Assembly (NCBI GenBank): GCA_016801845.1
Contig: CM028923.1
Location: 15,314,679-15,378,678 of the forward strand
Direction of reading: 5' to 3'
Source: Polydactylus sextarius
Lineage: Eukaryota; Chordata; Actinopteri; Polynemidae
DNA length: 64,000 bases
In this document: one piece after another, positions 53,900 through 64,000 of the stretch
How the letters are laid out: the number at the start of each line of letters is the position of its first letter
Numbering within the stretch: the first letter of the stretch is position 1
The notes under the pieces: model-generated
What the model saw: only the letters and a program-made list of their open reading frames with translations
Told to the model about the DNA's origin: nothing
Databases searched by the model: none
Position numbers and translations under genes: made by a program

Positions 53900-56800
53900 A
53901 GACTCTGTGAACATAACCTGCTCGCTGGCAGGTTTACTTGAACAAACCCTGAGTTTCTACCTGTCTCCTCCTCCTCCATTCGTTCACAATCCGATTGATA
54001 TCGAAGCTGAAATTATTAGAAATGATTTTACGTCGCGAGATAATTTCCTGACCCAGATTAGATGTCCTGTCATTTCCAGAGGAACATCTGTTTGAACGCC
54101 ACCGCTTTTCATCGACTAGTATAATTTATCTCGTTAACATTCTCCGGCCACACATCACCAACTTCACACACCGCGGACAAAGTTTTCTGCCTTCTTTCTG
54201 TTGGCTGAGCAGAAATTTTAATTAGTATTTTATTGAGTGTTTGTGTTCACATCGTCACAATTTAAATGACTTCAATACGTATAAAGTAAAAATGAGTAAA
54301 CATTGGATCAAGTGTTAAAGTGGGGTATTAAGTGAGAGGACGAGGTAAAACAACATTTTGTTAGGGGTTTAAATTACTATTTGAAGTAGCCACAGAATTA
54401 ATATTTACTTTGTTTAAGAGCCTAAGTCAATTAAATCAAAGTGAGGTGCAATCATAGCCTAGCAAATATGCTTTACCTTATTGAATAATGTTTTTATATT
54501 TCATTTGTAGTTGCTTCCAAGTTCTCCTGTTGGATTGCACCGAAATAAAAATCAGATTTTATTCCTATTCCTAACTATAGACTATGATTTTACGATTAAA
54601 TGTTACGTCAGTAGAACTATTCATTCAAACTTACACGTTGACTCGTTATGCGTCATGCTCTCTGTTGGCCTGTAATACCTCCAACTCTATCGGGGTAAGA
54701 TAAGTGGATCTTTTGTTTTCTCCGGTTGTCATGGTTTCTCATGCTATCTGAGCTCCATTGATTTTTATAGCGGTTGTGCTCGCACGTAACTCAAGGTGAA
54801 CATACTCAGAGATGACAGAACTAATTCAGATCAGCTGTTCTGGAACCGGACACTCAGAGTTTCCCATCTCACAGTAAGTCAACTCAGACCCCCCAGGAAG
54901 CACACAAACAATTAATCCCTCAGTTTCCATCATGAGATAATACAGATGTAGAGTTTCCACGTCAGTGTGGATCTGAAATTCTACTACCATGCAACAATAA
55001 TCTAACTTAATGTTCAATGTTGATATTGGATGCCGTTATGACCAGCTCTTTTTAAGTCACAACAACAAGAGAGGTCCATACAGGGTTTACATCCATATGT
55101 TTTATTTTTTCAGAACAAAATCCAGAAAGAATGACAGGATGTGACGTCAGTCATCATTGTGAGGTGAAGGTGTGGGATGCAGTGGAAAGCGTGTGTGTGG
55201 TGAGTGTGTAGCAAACAAAACCTTTCCACGGAAAACAAAATCAGGAGCTGGGCTGTCTCGGAGGAGAAAGAGTGAGGCTTTTACGCTTTTTGTCACAGGC
55301 GCAGGTGCTCGGCCATCGGGAGTAGGTGGAGTCTCCTCAGAAACAGAAACGGGCCAAACACCTGGCACACAAAACCAGCCATCCAGAAGAACATATACGG
55401 CCTAGGGTGTCACAGATGCCAACAACTGTGTTGAAGATAGGAAACAGTTCATGATTTGTAGGTTAGTGATGTAAAGGAAAAAAAAAATATATAAATGTGC
55501 TGCAGAGAGAATTTCAGCAATGACTGAAACCCAAATGTTAATGGAGAGTTGGTGCCTCATTTGCTCTCCAAACTGTGTGCAGTCTCTTGTGCATTCACTT
55601 CTCAGACCTTCCTTGTGTGTTTTGCTGTAGTTCCTCCCTGTGTATGCGCAGGAGGACACAGAAGCTGTTGATCCAGGGAGATATGTGGGATGTTAACAGC
55701 AGATCTCTTCACCATTGTTTTTTTTTTTTTTTTTATTCTCACTGTGGCTCTTTGGTCATGATACACTGCGGGAAATTTTCTCTTTGCCTTCTATCTTTCT
55801 TTCAAACGATGTAATCATTTGTTGTGCATGGCAATGACACCAGCTGGTGCTAGATGTTTCTTTAGCTGACATATCTAGGCCAAGCGAGCAAGGATGCTGC
55901 CGCAACACCAACAAGTTCTGGTACACCGGGAGCAGTGAGTATTACCAAGAGGAGTTGCAGAGGGGAAAAAGCAAAAGTGAGTAAGAAATCACCTCATTCA
56001 CTGTGAACACTGTGAAGGTTGAACTGATTTATAGCCCCATTTCCTGCCTGTTGACATATTTGGTTTGAGTTAGTAAAAAGTTGGAATCATCCTTGGTTCA
56101 AAGTTTGAAACATTTAACAGTGACTGGGGACATTCATCATGCAGAAAGCCTCAAGTGCACAGCAATATAAAGAAAATAGGAAAACATCCAACAACTTAGT
56201 TAACGTGAAATCGAGCAAGAGTCAAATCGAGCACCTACATGACACTGAAAAAGACTTTTCAGTAGGGCTGTAGGCTACTGGACGCTAAACAGGTCATAAA
56301 TTGTAAATACAGGTCCCAAAATATCGCCTCAGTTCAACAAATGACCTTGGTTAGGTAATATTCTGTGAACACCACAGCTTCCTATGTGTCGAGTCTTATG
56401 CACTATGGGTCGACTGACTCAACTTTAAAGAACCAAGTTGTGAGACTTTGTTAAGACTCAGACTCTGAGTTTGTCTGAGATGATAAAAGAGCGTCAGTAG
56501 CTGGAACACAGCATTGGTCAGAGAGAATTGGAAAAGACACACTGCATATGACAACACATGCAGTGACCATCTTTAAAAAAGTGACAGCAGACAAATATAT
56601 TTATATTTTATATTTCTGCAATTTAGTATTGGAAAATCAGAAATCGTATGTGCTGTGCTTCTGACTTGGCACAAACATTATCTATTAGATGTTGTGTTTC
56701 AGTGAGTGATCGGACAGTGTCGAAGACGCAAGGCTAACCTCCAGGGACAGCATCCAGGAGAAAAGCATCATTCATAAAACTGCAAAAAACTGAAGATAAA

Positions 56801-57130
56801 TCTTTGCCAAAGAACATGAAAAAAGCTTGACAGCCGTTGGCAGCACATTCTTTGGTCAAAGGAAACCAAAATAAATATGTTTGGATCAGATGGAGTCCAA
56901 CATGTTTGGCCAAAACTAATAATGCATAGCCTGAAATGTAGGGGTAGGAGTGAGATCATATGTGGTGGGATGAATGTGAAATGTGTAGGATAAATAACAC
57001 TAAATAACAGGTGACAGTACAGTCAATGTTTCCTATAGATTAATACTAAACAACAAGATGATGATCGCAATGAGTTTAGCAGGAGAGGATTGTAAGACAC
57101 GCTGAGTTTTTTGAGGGTTTTGTTCGGAAA
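53900..57130. other. Intergenic region downstream of ipo8
   Basis: No named gene. A non-repetitive AT-rich block (53960-54235) could be a conserved element; a poly-T run is at 55719-55734; an exon-like block is at 55866-55934. Remaining sequence is unremarkable. Confidence 0.5.
55866..55934 (+). other. Exon-like block of unknown identity
   Basis: Acceptor GATGTTTCTTTAG and consensus donor GGAGCA|GTGAGT bound 69 nt open in one frame (LTYLGQASKDAAATPTSSGT PGA). No neighbouring exons found; could belong to a non-coding transcript or be chance. Confidence 0.18.
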
Positions 57131-57255
57131 TGATTTTTTTCAGGCATTTTTGCCTTTAATTACACAGAAGAGAGACAAGAAAGAGGAGAGTCACAGTAGC
57201 TGAAAAGCTACACAGCATATTTTGCCGTAACCACTTGGCTATCCAGGTGCCTGAA
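57131..57255 (-). mobile_element. tRNA-derived SINE fragment
   Basis: On the minus strand: CTGGATAGCCAAGTGGTTAC (tRNA-like head), then a T/C-rich segment, then ATTAAAGGCAAAAATGCCTG and an A-rich tail. Same family as the copies at 39600 and 61040. Confidence 0.6.
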
Positions 57256-57943
57256 TGGTTTTGTTATAAAGACTTTGTTAATTGATGTTTTAAAGAAAAT
57301 GAACGGAAAAACCAATAACCTTACTTAATTCCAAACACCACTGGAGAAATTTTATTAAAGCAATTAAAAGCAATAAAACTTCTCCATTAAGCTGTCCAAC
57401 TGTCATCCTTACCTATGTTTTTTATTTGTTTTAGTAATTTGTAGTTAATCATAATCTCATTTACATAAGTCCTGAGAAACAGAGTCATTAAGCTCCTTCT
57501 GGGCGGTCTCACAGGATGTACAAGTGACTTCGCCATACTCCAAAGATGGAGAAAGCAAACAACTTAGGAGCACCTTACACATCAGAGTCAAAGACACATC
57601 ACAGTCTATGATTGCAAGACCAAGGTCAACACCTGCAGCATCAGAACCTTCCACAGCAAAGCCGAAATATTGACTGCTCTCCACACAATGTCTGTCTTCC
57701 TTCTGTGAACGGTGGAATGTGAACAGTTTTGATGTGTTCTGTGTTCAGTCAGCAAATCTATTGGATCGCATCTTTCAACAGATATCAATGACCCATTTGA
57801 TAACCCTGGCCGAACACTGATCTGGGGATTTTCTCTACAATACTGCAATAACTGTTGGCCCGGTTTCCGCCCAAGGTGAACAATGTTGATGCAACAGCCC
57901 AACAACGACTGTCACAATCAGAGTGAGAAAAGCACGAGCGATC

Positions 57944-58016
57944 TGTTTCCGCCCAGTTTCGAACTGGGGACCTTTCGCGTGTGAGGCGAACGTGATGACC
58001 ACTACACTACGGAAAC
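57944..58016 (-). tRNA. tRNA-Val(CAC), intact
   Basis: 73 nt on the minus strand, no intron. Acceptor stem GTTTCCG pairs fully with CGGAAAC; discriminator A; A-box TAGTGTAGTGG; anticodon loop CTCACAC with anticodon CAC, flanked by TTCGC/GCGAA; T-arm CCCAG-TTCGAAA-CTGGG. Sequence is the standard vertebrate tRNA-Val(CAC/AAC) body apart from D-loop and T-stem changes. A TTTT Pol III terminator follows at 57928-57931, about 13 nt past the 3' end. Looks functional. Confidence 0.95.
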
Positions 58017-58530
58017 TGCTGTAGCCTCATTGTGTTCTGTTTTATGCTGGACTGTGCCATCGACAGTCATTAGAGATCTGGGCAGAGAGCTGGAGCAAGG
58101 GATATCACAGCTCACCAGGAACCAGTGTTTCCAGCTCAGTTGGGCTGCAGTCCAACAGAGATGCAGTTCTGACATTATTATTCATAAATGGTCCCAGATG
58201 AACAATTCCAGTGATGGTAGGATTGGGCTCATTGTCAAGGAAAATGGGACTGGGCAAGAGGTCCACACATTGAGCATGCTAGATGTGGTCTGTGTCAGCA
58301 AGTCTCTTGGATCGCACCCTTCAACACATATCAGTGACCCATTTGATCACCCTGGCTGAACACTGCCTTGGGGATTTTCTGCAATAACTGTTGGTGAGTT
58401 GGATTACCACCACCATATTTTGGAATACCCACACCCACTGTCTTCCTTCTGGAACAGTGAATGTGAATGGTGTTGATGCAACATCCCAACAACAACTGTC
58501 ACAATCAGAGTGAGAAAAGCACAAGCGATC

Positions 58531-58602
58531 TGTTTCCGCCCAGTTTTGAACTGGGGACCTTTCGCGTGTGAGGCGACGTGATGACCACTACACTACGGAA
58601 AC
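58531..58602 (-). pseudogene. tRNA-Val(CAC) copy with a deletion, probably non-functional
   Basis: 72 nt, otherwise nearly identical to the copy at 57944. One T is lost from the TT before the anticodon stem (CACGTCGCC instead of CACGTTCGCC), which breaks the 27-43 pairing or removes base 26, and the T-loop reads TTCAAAA, losing the invariant-like G57. Anticodon CAC and a TTTT terminator (about 58514) remain. Damaged but recent. Confidence 0.8.
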
Positions 58603-58993
58603 TGCTGTACCCTGCTTGTGTTCTGTTTTATGCTGGGGAATACACGTATGAAGAGCCATGTCCATTGTGCTTTTCATGAGAGGAGCCAGACTAAAATGAA
58701 AATGGTTGGATTGGGCAAGAGGTCCACAAATTAAGTATGCTAGATGTGTTCTGTGTTCAGTCAGCAAGTCTCTTGGATCACACCTTTCAATAGATATCAA
58801 TGACCCATTTGATCACACTGACCTGGGGATTGTCTCTGTGACCTGCAATAACTGTTGGCGAGCACGATTGCCAATACCCTCATCTGGAACATCCACATTC
58901 ACTGTCTTCTTTCTGGAACAGTAAATGTGAACGGTGTTGATGCAACAGCCCAAGAACAACTGTCACAATCACATTGAGAGGATAACAGAGACC

Positions 58994-59066
58994 TGTTTCT
59001 GCCCAGTTTCGAACTGGGGACCTTTCGCGTGTAAGGCGAATGTGATGACCACTACACCACAGAAAC
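58994..59066 (-). tRNA. tRNA-Val with UAC anticodon on a CAC-type body
   Basis: 73 nt. Anticodon loop CTTACAC gives UAC, one base (C34 to U34) from the neighbouring CAC copies. The acceptor stem changed from GTTTCCG/CGGAAAC to GTTTCTG/CAGAAAC, so pairing is preserved by a two-sided change; T-arm and anticodon stem are intact. A TTTT run is not seen within about 40 nt of the 3' end, unlike the other copies, so efficient termination is doubtful. The usual vertebrate tRNA-Val(UAC) has a different body (GGTTCCA..), so this is a derived isoacceptor switch. Confidence 0.8.
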
Positions 59067-59600
59067 ACTCACAAAATCTTTTGAATGTACCTAACACCAG
59101 GAAAAATAGCACTATCCACTGAGCCCCATATGTGTTTGCCTTTTAGAAGCCAAATCTAAAAGACTGGACTGCGCCATCGACAGTCATTAAAGATCTGGGC
59201 AGAAAGCTGGAGCAAGGGACATCACAGCTCACTGTTAACCAGTGTTTCCAGCTCAGAACACATCTAGCATGTTCAATGTGTGGATCTCTTTCCCTTTACT
59301 ATTTATAAATGGTCCCAGATGGACAGTTCCAATGATGGAAGGATTGGGCTCATTGTCAAGGAAAATGGGACTGGTCAGCAACTCTCTTGGGTTGCACCTT
59401 TCAACAGATATCAATGACCCATTTGATCACCCTGGCCGAACACTGACCTGGGGATTTTCTCTGTGATTTTTAACAACTTTTGGCGAGTATGATTGCCACC
59501 ACCCTCAATGTCTTCCTTCTGGAGCAGTGAATGTGAACAGTGTTGATGCAACAGCCGAACAATTACTGTCAGAATCAAGATGAGAAAACCACATGTGATC

Positions 59601-59662
59601 TGTTTCAAACCGGGGACCTTTCGCATGTGAGGCGAATATGATGACCACTACAATGCAGAAAC
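59601..59662 (-). pseudogene. tRNA-Val relic with T-arm deletion
   Basis: 62 nt; about 11 nt are missing across the 3' acceptor strand and T-arm, and the 5' part (CAGTTTCTGCATTG) no longer pairs. The anticodon region still reads CTCACAT. Not functional. Confidence 0.75.
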
Positions 59663-59890
59663 TGCTGAAGCATAGCTGTTTTCTGTCTTACACAGGGGAA
59701 TGCACATATGAAGAGCCATGTCCATTTGCTTTTCATGGGAGGCGCCAGACACAAATGATGATTCCATAAGATTTTTCCGAGGTCAACTCCTGCCTTGGAA
59801 CCTTCCTGAGCAAAGATGACAAAGACTTCGGCTGCAGTCATAGAAGTTCATGAGTCACAACCACTGACTTGCACATAGTTTTCCTTCAGT

Positions 59891-59930
59891 TTTGTGTGTG
59901 AGGCAAATGTGATGACCGCTACACTACACT
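59891..59930 (-). pseudogene. Highly decayed tRNA-Val relic
   Basis: Only the D-arm to anticodon part (AGTGTAGCGGTCATCACATT, TGCCTCACAC) is recognisable; the T-arm half is absent. Confidence 0.55.
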
Positions 59931-59950
59931 GAACCACACTGGATTTCTAT

Positions 59951-61039
59951 CAGTCTTAATCTGAGAGTGCACATATGAAGAACCAGGTACATCATTGTTT
60001 TCATGAGCTAGACACAAATCAGGATTCCATAAGTTTTTTTCAAAGTCAACTCCTCGAGCCCTGTAACCTTTCTGAGGAAAGACAACTTTTTGATTGCAGC
60101 CAAAGAGGTTTTTGAGTCACAACCACAACCAGGTTTCCTTCGGTCTTGCTACTTGGAATGTCTGCTGGCGCTCTTACGCTATGTAGCACATCCACGCTTT
60201 ACATTAAAAGAGAATGTTTGCTGTTGCTTAGCTTGTTCCTGGTTAATGTTCAGGGTGAAGGACTTTCTCTGGGATACTTTTCACCAGGCACGTACACCAT
60301 GGCAGTTTGCTGAGTAATTCGTCTTTGGCACTGTCTTTACTGACCATCTTCCCTTAACAGTGGCTGCATTTAGTATTATAGTATTCAATCATCTGTGGAG
60401 CCGCTTGCAGTTTACATCACTTGATTGTAATATCACTGTTAGTTACTCCATGTAACATCATATTAAGTATCTGTCTTTCTGGTCCAGCCACTCTGACTGC
60501 TTGTCTCTCATGCTGTATCCTTGAGTGATTCATCAAGTGCAGGTGTCCCTGTGATCTTCATAGCTGAGTGTCACTGTAATCATAATTTTCTCAAATGGCC
60601 TATTTAATATAAACCAGAATGGGTAATATTTGACAGGCCCTCTATGCACAGGATGGCATAACATACTGCTATCACCACTTAGTAGCAACTAGCTGTAGCA
60701 ATGCCATGAAATACCTCAATGGAGGGCATCTGCTTGCTCTCTTCTTTCAGACACAACAGCTGCAGCTATTAACTGTCACTTATGTAGACACTTAAAACCT
60801 AAATTTATTAACTGATTAAGAAACTCATCAAGTCATTTACAATGATTACCTGGGGGTAAATGGAATACATTGTTTTGTTTGTAGTGTTTAATTATGTTTC
60901 ATTTAAACTCATCAAGCATGATCATGGTGAAACATAGAATCTGATTAAAAAAAAGGCTTGAAAGCTTGAATGACAATCCTGACATTTAGTTGAGTCTCCC
61001 CAGAGTCCAGGAGTGAAGATAGAATAAGACTAAAACTGT
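59951..61039. other. Unassigned sequence 3' of the tRNA array
   Basis: About 1.1 kb with no tRNA, exon or repeat I recognise. A 75-codon open frame around 60090-60317 is not protein-like enough to call. Confidence 0.5.
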
Positions 61040-61218
61040 GTCCTAGATAGCAGAGTGGTTAGGGTGCACAAATTTGGCTCATAAACCACGCAACCGTAGC
61101 CTGTTTGAAACCGGGTTGTGGTGCTTTGCTGTGTGTCATTCCCCCGCTTCTTTCCCTGTCTTCCTCCACTTACCTATCAATAATGTCAAAATGGCCAAAA
61201 AAAAATCTTTATAAAAGT
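61040..61218 (+). mobile_element. tRNA-derived SINE, near full length
   Basis: Head GATAGCAGAGTGGTTAGGGT and a B-box-like GTTTGAAACCGGGTTGTGG, then CTTTCCCTGTCTTCCTCCAC and a 3' end ATGTCAAAATGGCCAAAAAA. Structure (tRNA head, unique body, short A-rich tail) is that of a teleost SINE; divergence suggests moderate age. Confidence 0.75.
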
Positions 61219-62734
61219 CTCTCTGCTTCATGTGGCCATAGTCCCTGAAAAAGAACTGTTCCTTGCACAACCTGTATTTTAACACATTCTACTTAACACG
61301 TCGTGTCGTATCATTTCCTCGTGTCTCTCTTTTAATTCCCACTTGCATACTTCATCAGTATGTGTAATTGATTATGGTGCAATGACTGCTGCAGACTGTC
61401 CTCAGTTTAATCTGCTGCTGTTTCCATCAGTCAAGTATTAAACTAGACCTGTAGATACTTTTTTATAAGATTAACAGCTCAGCAAACACCTATTTATGAT
61501 AGAGTTATTGCACCATGGATGTGTTTATGGCTTTTGCTGTCTTTTAATTTGGTATCAGTGCACTGGATATCACAGCTGAGCTGACAGTGCTGCTTTCAGT
61601 CACCAGTAAATGAAAACCACTGATCCATAAAATGAATGTGAAGGTGAACATGTTGGTTTTTTTTCAATATTGGATATATCACATACATTTTAAATAACGG
61701 TTTTGTTCAAGATTTAATCATTTTTGTGGAACAGGCTGTTTCAGAAACTGTTTCCTTCAACAACAAACTAAATTTGGGATTTTACAAATCACAGATTTTC
61801 TCAGCAATACAGCTCCTGTGGGGCACTGGCTCCTCAGATAAGTGATGGTAATTGTGCTCTTCCTAGCAGTTTCACTTGTAGCTCAGCAGGAAGCTCCAAG
61901 AAAAGAATAGAGAGATGGAGTCAGAGAGGCTGTCTTCCCCTTTTTCTAAGGTCTCTGGTGACTCATACAGATTGTTGAATAACTGATGTATTACGGAGGC
62001 TGTGGGCACTCAGGAGAGCTTGCTAGAGAACCAACCTCACAGGGCCACCTGGCTACAGGTGTTTATATCCAGCAGCCGAGGTTAAAACACAAGGCTGACA
62101 AACCCTGGAAGGAAATAGTGCTACACAGAAGCACACCCACATGATGATGCTAACGAGGAACAGTGCCATAGGAGTGATGGAGGAAGTGTTAGGAGATGAA
62201 AGGACAGGAGATAAGAAGAGATCTGGAGATCTCCTCCATCTGTCTCCTCCTGTCCCTCTCTGCTGCTCCCGTATCTAAACATCTTGTCTGACTCACTCCG
62301 GGGTCTTACATCTTCCTCTCTTTTTTCTTGTTGTTGCCTTTTCATGTAAAAATTAAAATTTGACATACCCACGGCTAAAAATTGTTTGTGAAAAATAATG
62401 AGGCTGTTCCGTCAATGTTTCAGAAGAAAGAGGACGTTGACATGGATGTGGGAGGACGTGGGAAACTCCCTCCCACATTGATTTTTCCACACATCAGTGA
62501 CTACTTAGTTGTGAAAAAACTCATATTGGTTTATTTGGTTAAAACCAAACCTGAACCAGAACCTATGCTATGATACTGGTTGAGGTGCGTCCTTATACTC
62601 GTAATGTTAATTTCTGTCATAGTTACAATGATTGTCTGTTCAATCAGTTATATATCTATTTTAACTTTTGTGTGATTCAGATGTGTGGGAGCAGACTACT
62701 CATGGAAAAAAGGGTTGATAAGGTCAATGAGTCA
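61219..62734. other. Unassigned intergenic sequence
   Basis: 1.5 kb, AT-rich, no exon with convincing splice sites and no recognised repeat. Confidence 0.5.
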
Positions 62735-62842
62735 AGGGGGAGAACATGCATACTCTACACAGAAAGACCACAGCTTGTGATCCAAACCAGAGCTTTCTTA
62801 CTGTGAGGAGACAGAGTTAACCGCTGCACCACCATGCTGCTG
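62735..62842 (-). mobile_element. tRNA-derived SINE head fragment
   Basis: On the plus strand GAACATGCATACTCTACACA, CTGTGAGGAGACAGAGTTAA and CCGCTGCACCACCATGCTGC appear in the order of a very common fish repeat whose minus strand starts with a tRNA-like promoter. Diverged fragment. Confidence 0.65.
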
Positions 62843-63063
62843 TATAATACTGAATCATTTCATTGTAAATATAATAAAAAACAGCTGCAGCAGATTTGCT
62901 GTTTACTACAGGACTACTCATAAAAACGTCACAATAAGGACTTGCTGAAGTTTTTCAGATTGTTTAAACAGGAGTATGAGGTGCAAGTAACATAGAGTTG
63001 TGTTAACATGCACCTCTGAGTGCGGCAGTGCGCTGGAGGAGAGAAGGTCGATCGGTTTTCAAC

Positions 63064-63195
63064 ATGAGCAGCTGTTTCATGGAGCTGCCGGTGACTCAGG
63101 CTGAGACGAGCTGTGTTTCAGAGCAGGAGGCTGAGCGCCCAGTGACCAGCTGGCCACCATGCAGCAGGAATCACAATGAGTCGGACAGTCTGTAA
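63064..63195 (+). CDS. Small ORF or first-exon candidate, 43 codons
   Basis: ATG at 63064 opens MSSCFMELPVTQAETSCVSE then QEAERPVTSW and runs to TAA at 63193. A donor-like CT|GTAAGG overlaps the stop, so it might be the first coding exon of a plus-strand gene continuing past the window. Local GC is higher than around it. No homology is recognised. Confidence 0.22.
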   Translation: MSSCFMELPVTQAETSCVSEQEAERPVTSWPPCSRNHNESDSL

Positions 63196-64000
63196 GGGGG
63201 CTGCACCAGATGTTCAGCATGTTGTAGACCGACTCTGCTGTCTGCCCTCAGGCTCTCCCTCATTCTCATGTACTTTTTGCTCTCTCACACTTCTCTTCCC
63301 TTTTGTTTCGTGACCTCAAGATGATCACAATTGAGACTATTGAGACTGTTTTTTTTTTCTAAACACATATTTCAGTTTCTAAGATTCCCTAATCTTAATG
63401 TAATAAGTGTGTGAATTAGATCCAGTAAAACCACTCCACAATAAATCCTGGTTTTGTGAAGCTAATAATGTTCAGTTTTCTTATGTTCTATTTAATCTAC
63501 ATATACTATTATATACCCTGTCATGCATATTGCATATTGACTCAATGTTGATTGATTCTAAAACATTTTGGTTGCTAGTTACAATAGTTTATTAATTAAA
63601 GAATATATATATATCTATGTTTTTTAATATCAGAGGTATGAAGAAGTACTTTGTGTTTTCATTTAGACATTCACATTATGAGGAACGCCATGATTTAAAA
63701 AAGCCCGACAAGGTGGGATGAAAGAGTAAATATGATCGATTAAATCTCACTTTGTGCAATTTAATTTTGTACGCCTTCCAACCAATCAAAACACAATAAC
63801 ACACTACATTTATTTGCAAAATGATAATAGCAATATACAGACTGCAGGGAGTCCCATTCTACAGCCAACAAGAAGTTAACAGAGAGATAACAAGAGCAGG
63901 AGAATCCGTGTGTGTGTGTGAGCCAGTTCATCATCAACTGCTGCTGCTTAAAACTCGGATTGGATTGGTCTGGTCCAAGCTCTTTTATCTTCTCTTGTTC
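63196..64000. other. Unassigned sequence to window end
   Basis: AT-rich, with a short AT tract near 63604 and a TG tract near 63909-63920; no gene recognised. Confidence 0.5.

Larger units (their letters stand above)
57600..59950. repeat. Tandem array of about 0.47-0.61-kb units, each with a tRNA-Val gene or relic
   Basis: The phrase TTTCAACAGATATCAATGAC with its neighbours (GACCCATTTGAT, CTGGGGATTTTCT) recurs near 57774, 58320, 58785 and 59399, and each is followed 240-285 bp later by a minus-strand tRNA-Val copy (5' ends at 58016, 58602, 59066, 59662). A second shared flank, CATCGACAGTCATTA..GATCTGGGCAGA, is at about 58060 and 59175. This is a local tandem duplication with divergence and internal indels between units. 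Confidence 0.85.

Noticed and set aside
58048..58116. Apparent direct repeats around the tRNA copies as a possible CRISPR array
   Set aside because: Units are hundreds of bases long, few, diverged and each contains a tRNA; no short regular repeat-spacer pattern and this is an animal genome.
60090..60317. 75-codon open frame after the tRNA array
   Set aside because: Cys/Leu-rich without recognisable motif; no splice or promoter support.
1..64000. Search for a defence system, operon, toxin or viral gene cluster
   Set aside because: Everything coding with confidence belongs to two ordinary vertebrate genes and tRNAs; no such system is supported.

Overview
The window is vertebrate nuclear DNA, almost certainly from a ray-finned (teleost) fish. 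Evidence: short spliced exons with consensus GT-AG borders, very many CA/TG, GATA and homopolymer tracts, fish-type dispersed repeats (tRNA-derived SINEs, a Tc1/mariner transposase relic, a fold-back MITE-like element, GCTAAGCTAAGCTAA motifs), and two proteins that align exon by exon with vertebrate DENND5B and IPO8. All assignments come from reading the sequence and recalling the families; no search was run.

Layout. (1) 1-30604, plus strand: dennd5b (DENN domain Rab exchange factor 5B) without its first coding exon, which lies upstream of base 1. Twenty-one coding exons can be placed with phases that all join; the 3' UTR runs to a poly(A) signal at 33172. Its introns hold repeats, three further plus-strand exon candidates (18203, 24198, 28236), and a set of minus-strand exon-like blocks (10848-12942) that could be an unidentified nested gene or transcript. 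(2) About 33200-35150: intergenic, with a possible solo LTR or regulatory cluster near 34150-34515. (3) 35150-53900, plus strand: complete ipo8 (importin-8), with a CpG-rich promoter, ATG at 35596, 24 coding exons and a probable exon 25. The extreme C-terminus is uncertain because the last splice creates an immediate stop. (4) About 53900-64000: no protein gene I can name. It holds a tandem array carrying one good tRNA-Val(CAC), one damaged copy, one copy whose anticodon has become UAC with a compensated acceptor stem, and two decayed copies, all on the minus strand (57944-59930), plus SINE fragments and two weak exon-like blocks.

Relation of the genes. dennd5b and ipo8 act in different processes (Rab activation at Golgi/endosomal membranes; nuclear import). 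Their adjacency reflects genome history: in mammals DENND5B lies near IPO8 and the paralogues DENND5A and IPO7 are also near each other, as expected from an ancient duplicated block. I found no bacterial-style system, CRISPR array or operon. The most interesting items are the tRNA-Val array with an anticodon switch, the unannotated exon candidates in dennd5b, the antisense exon chain, and the odd ipo8 C-terminus.
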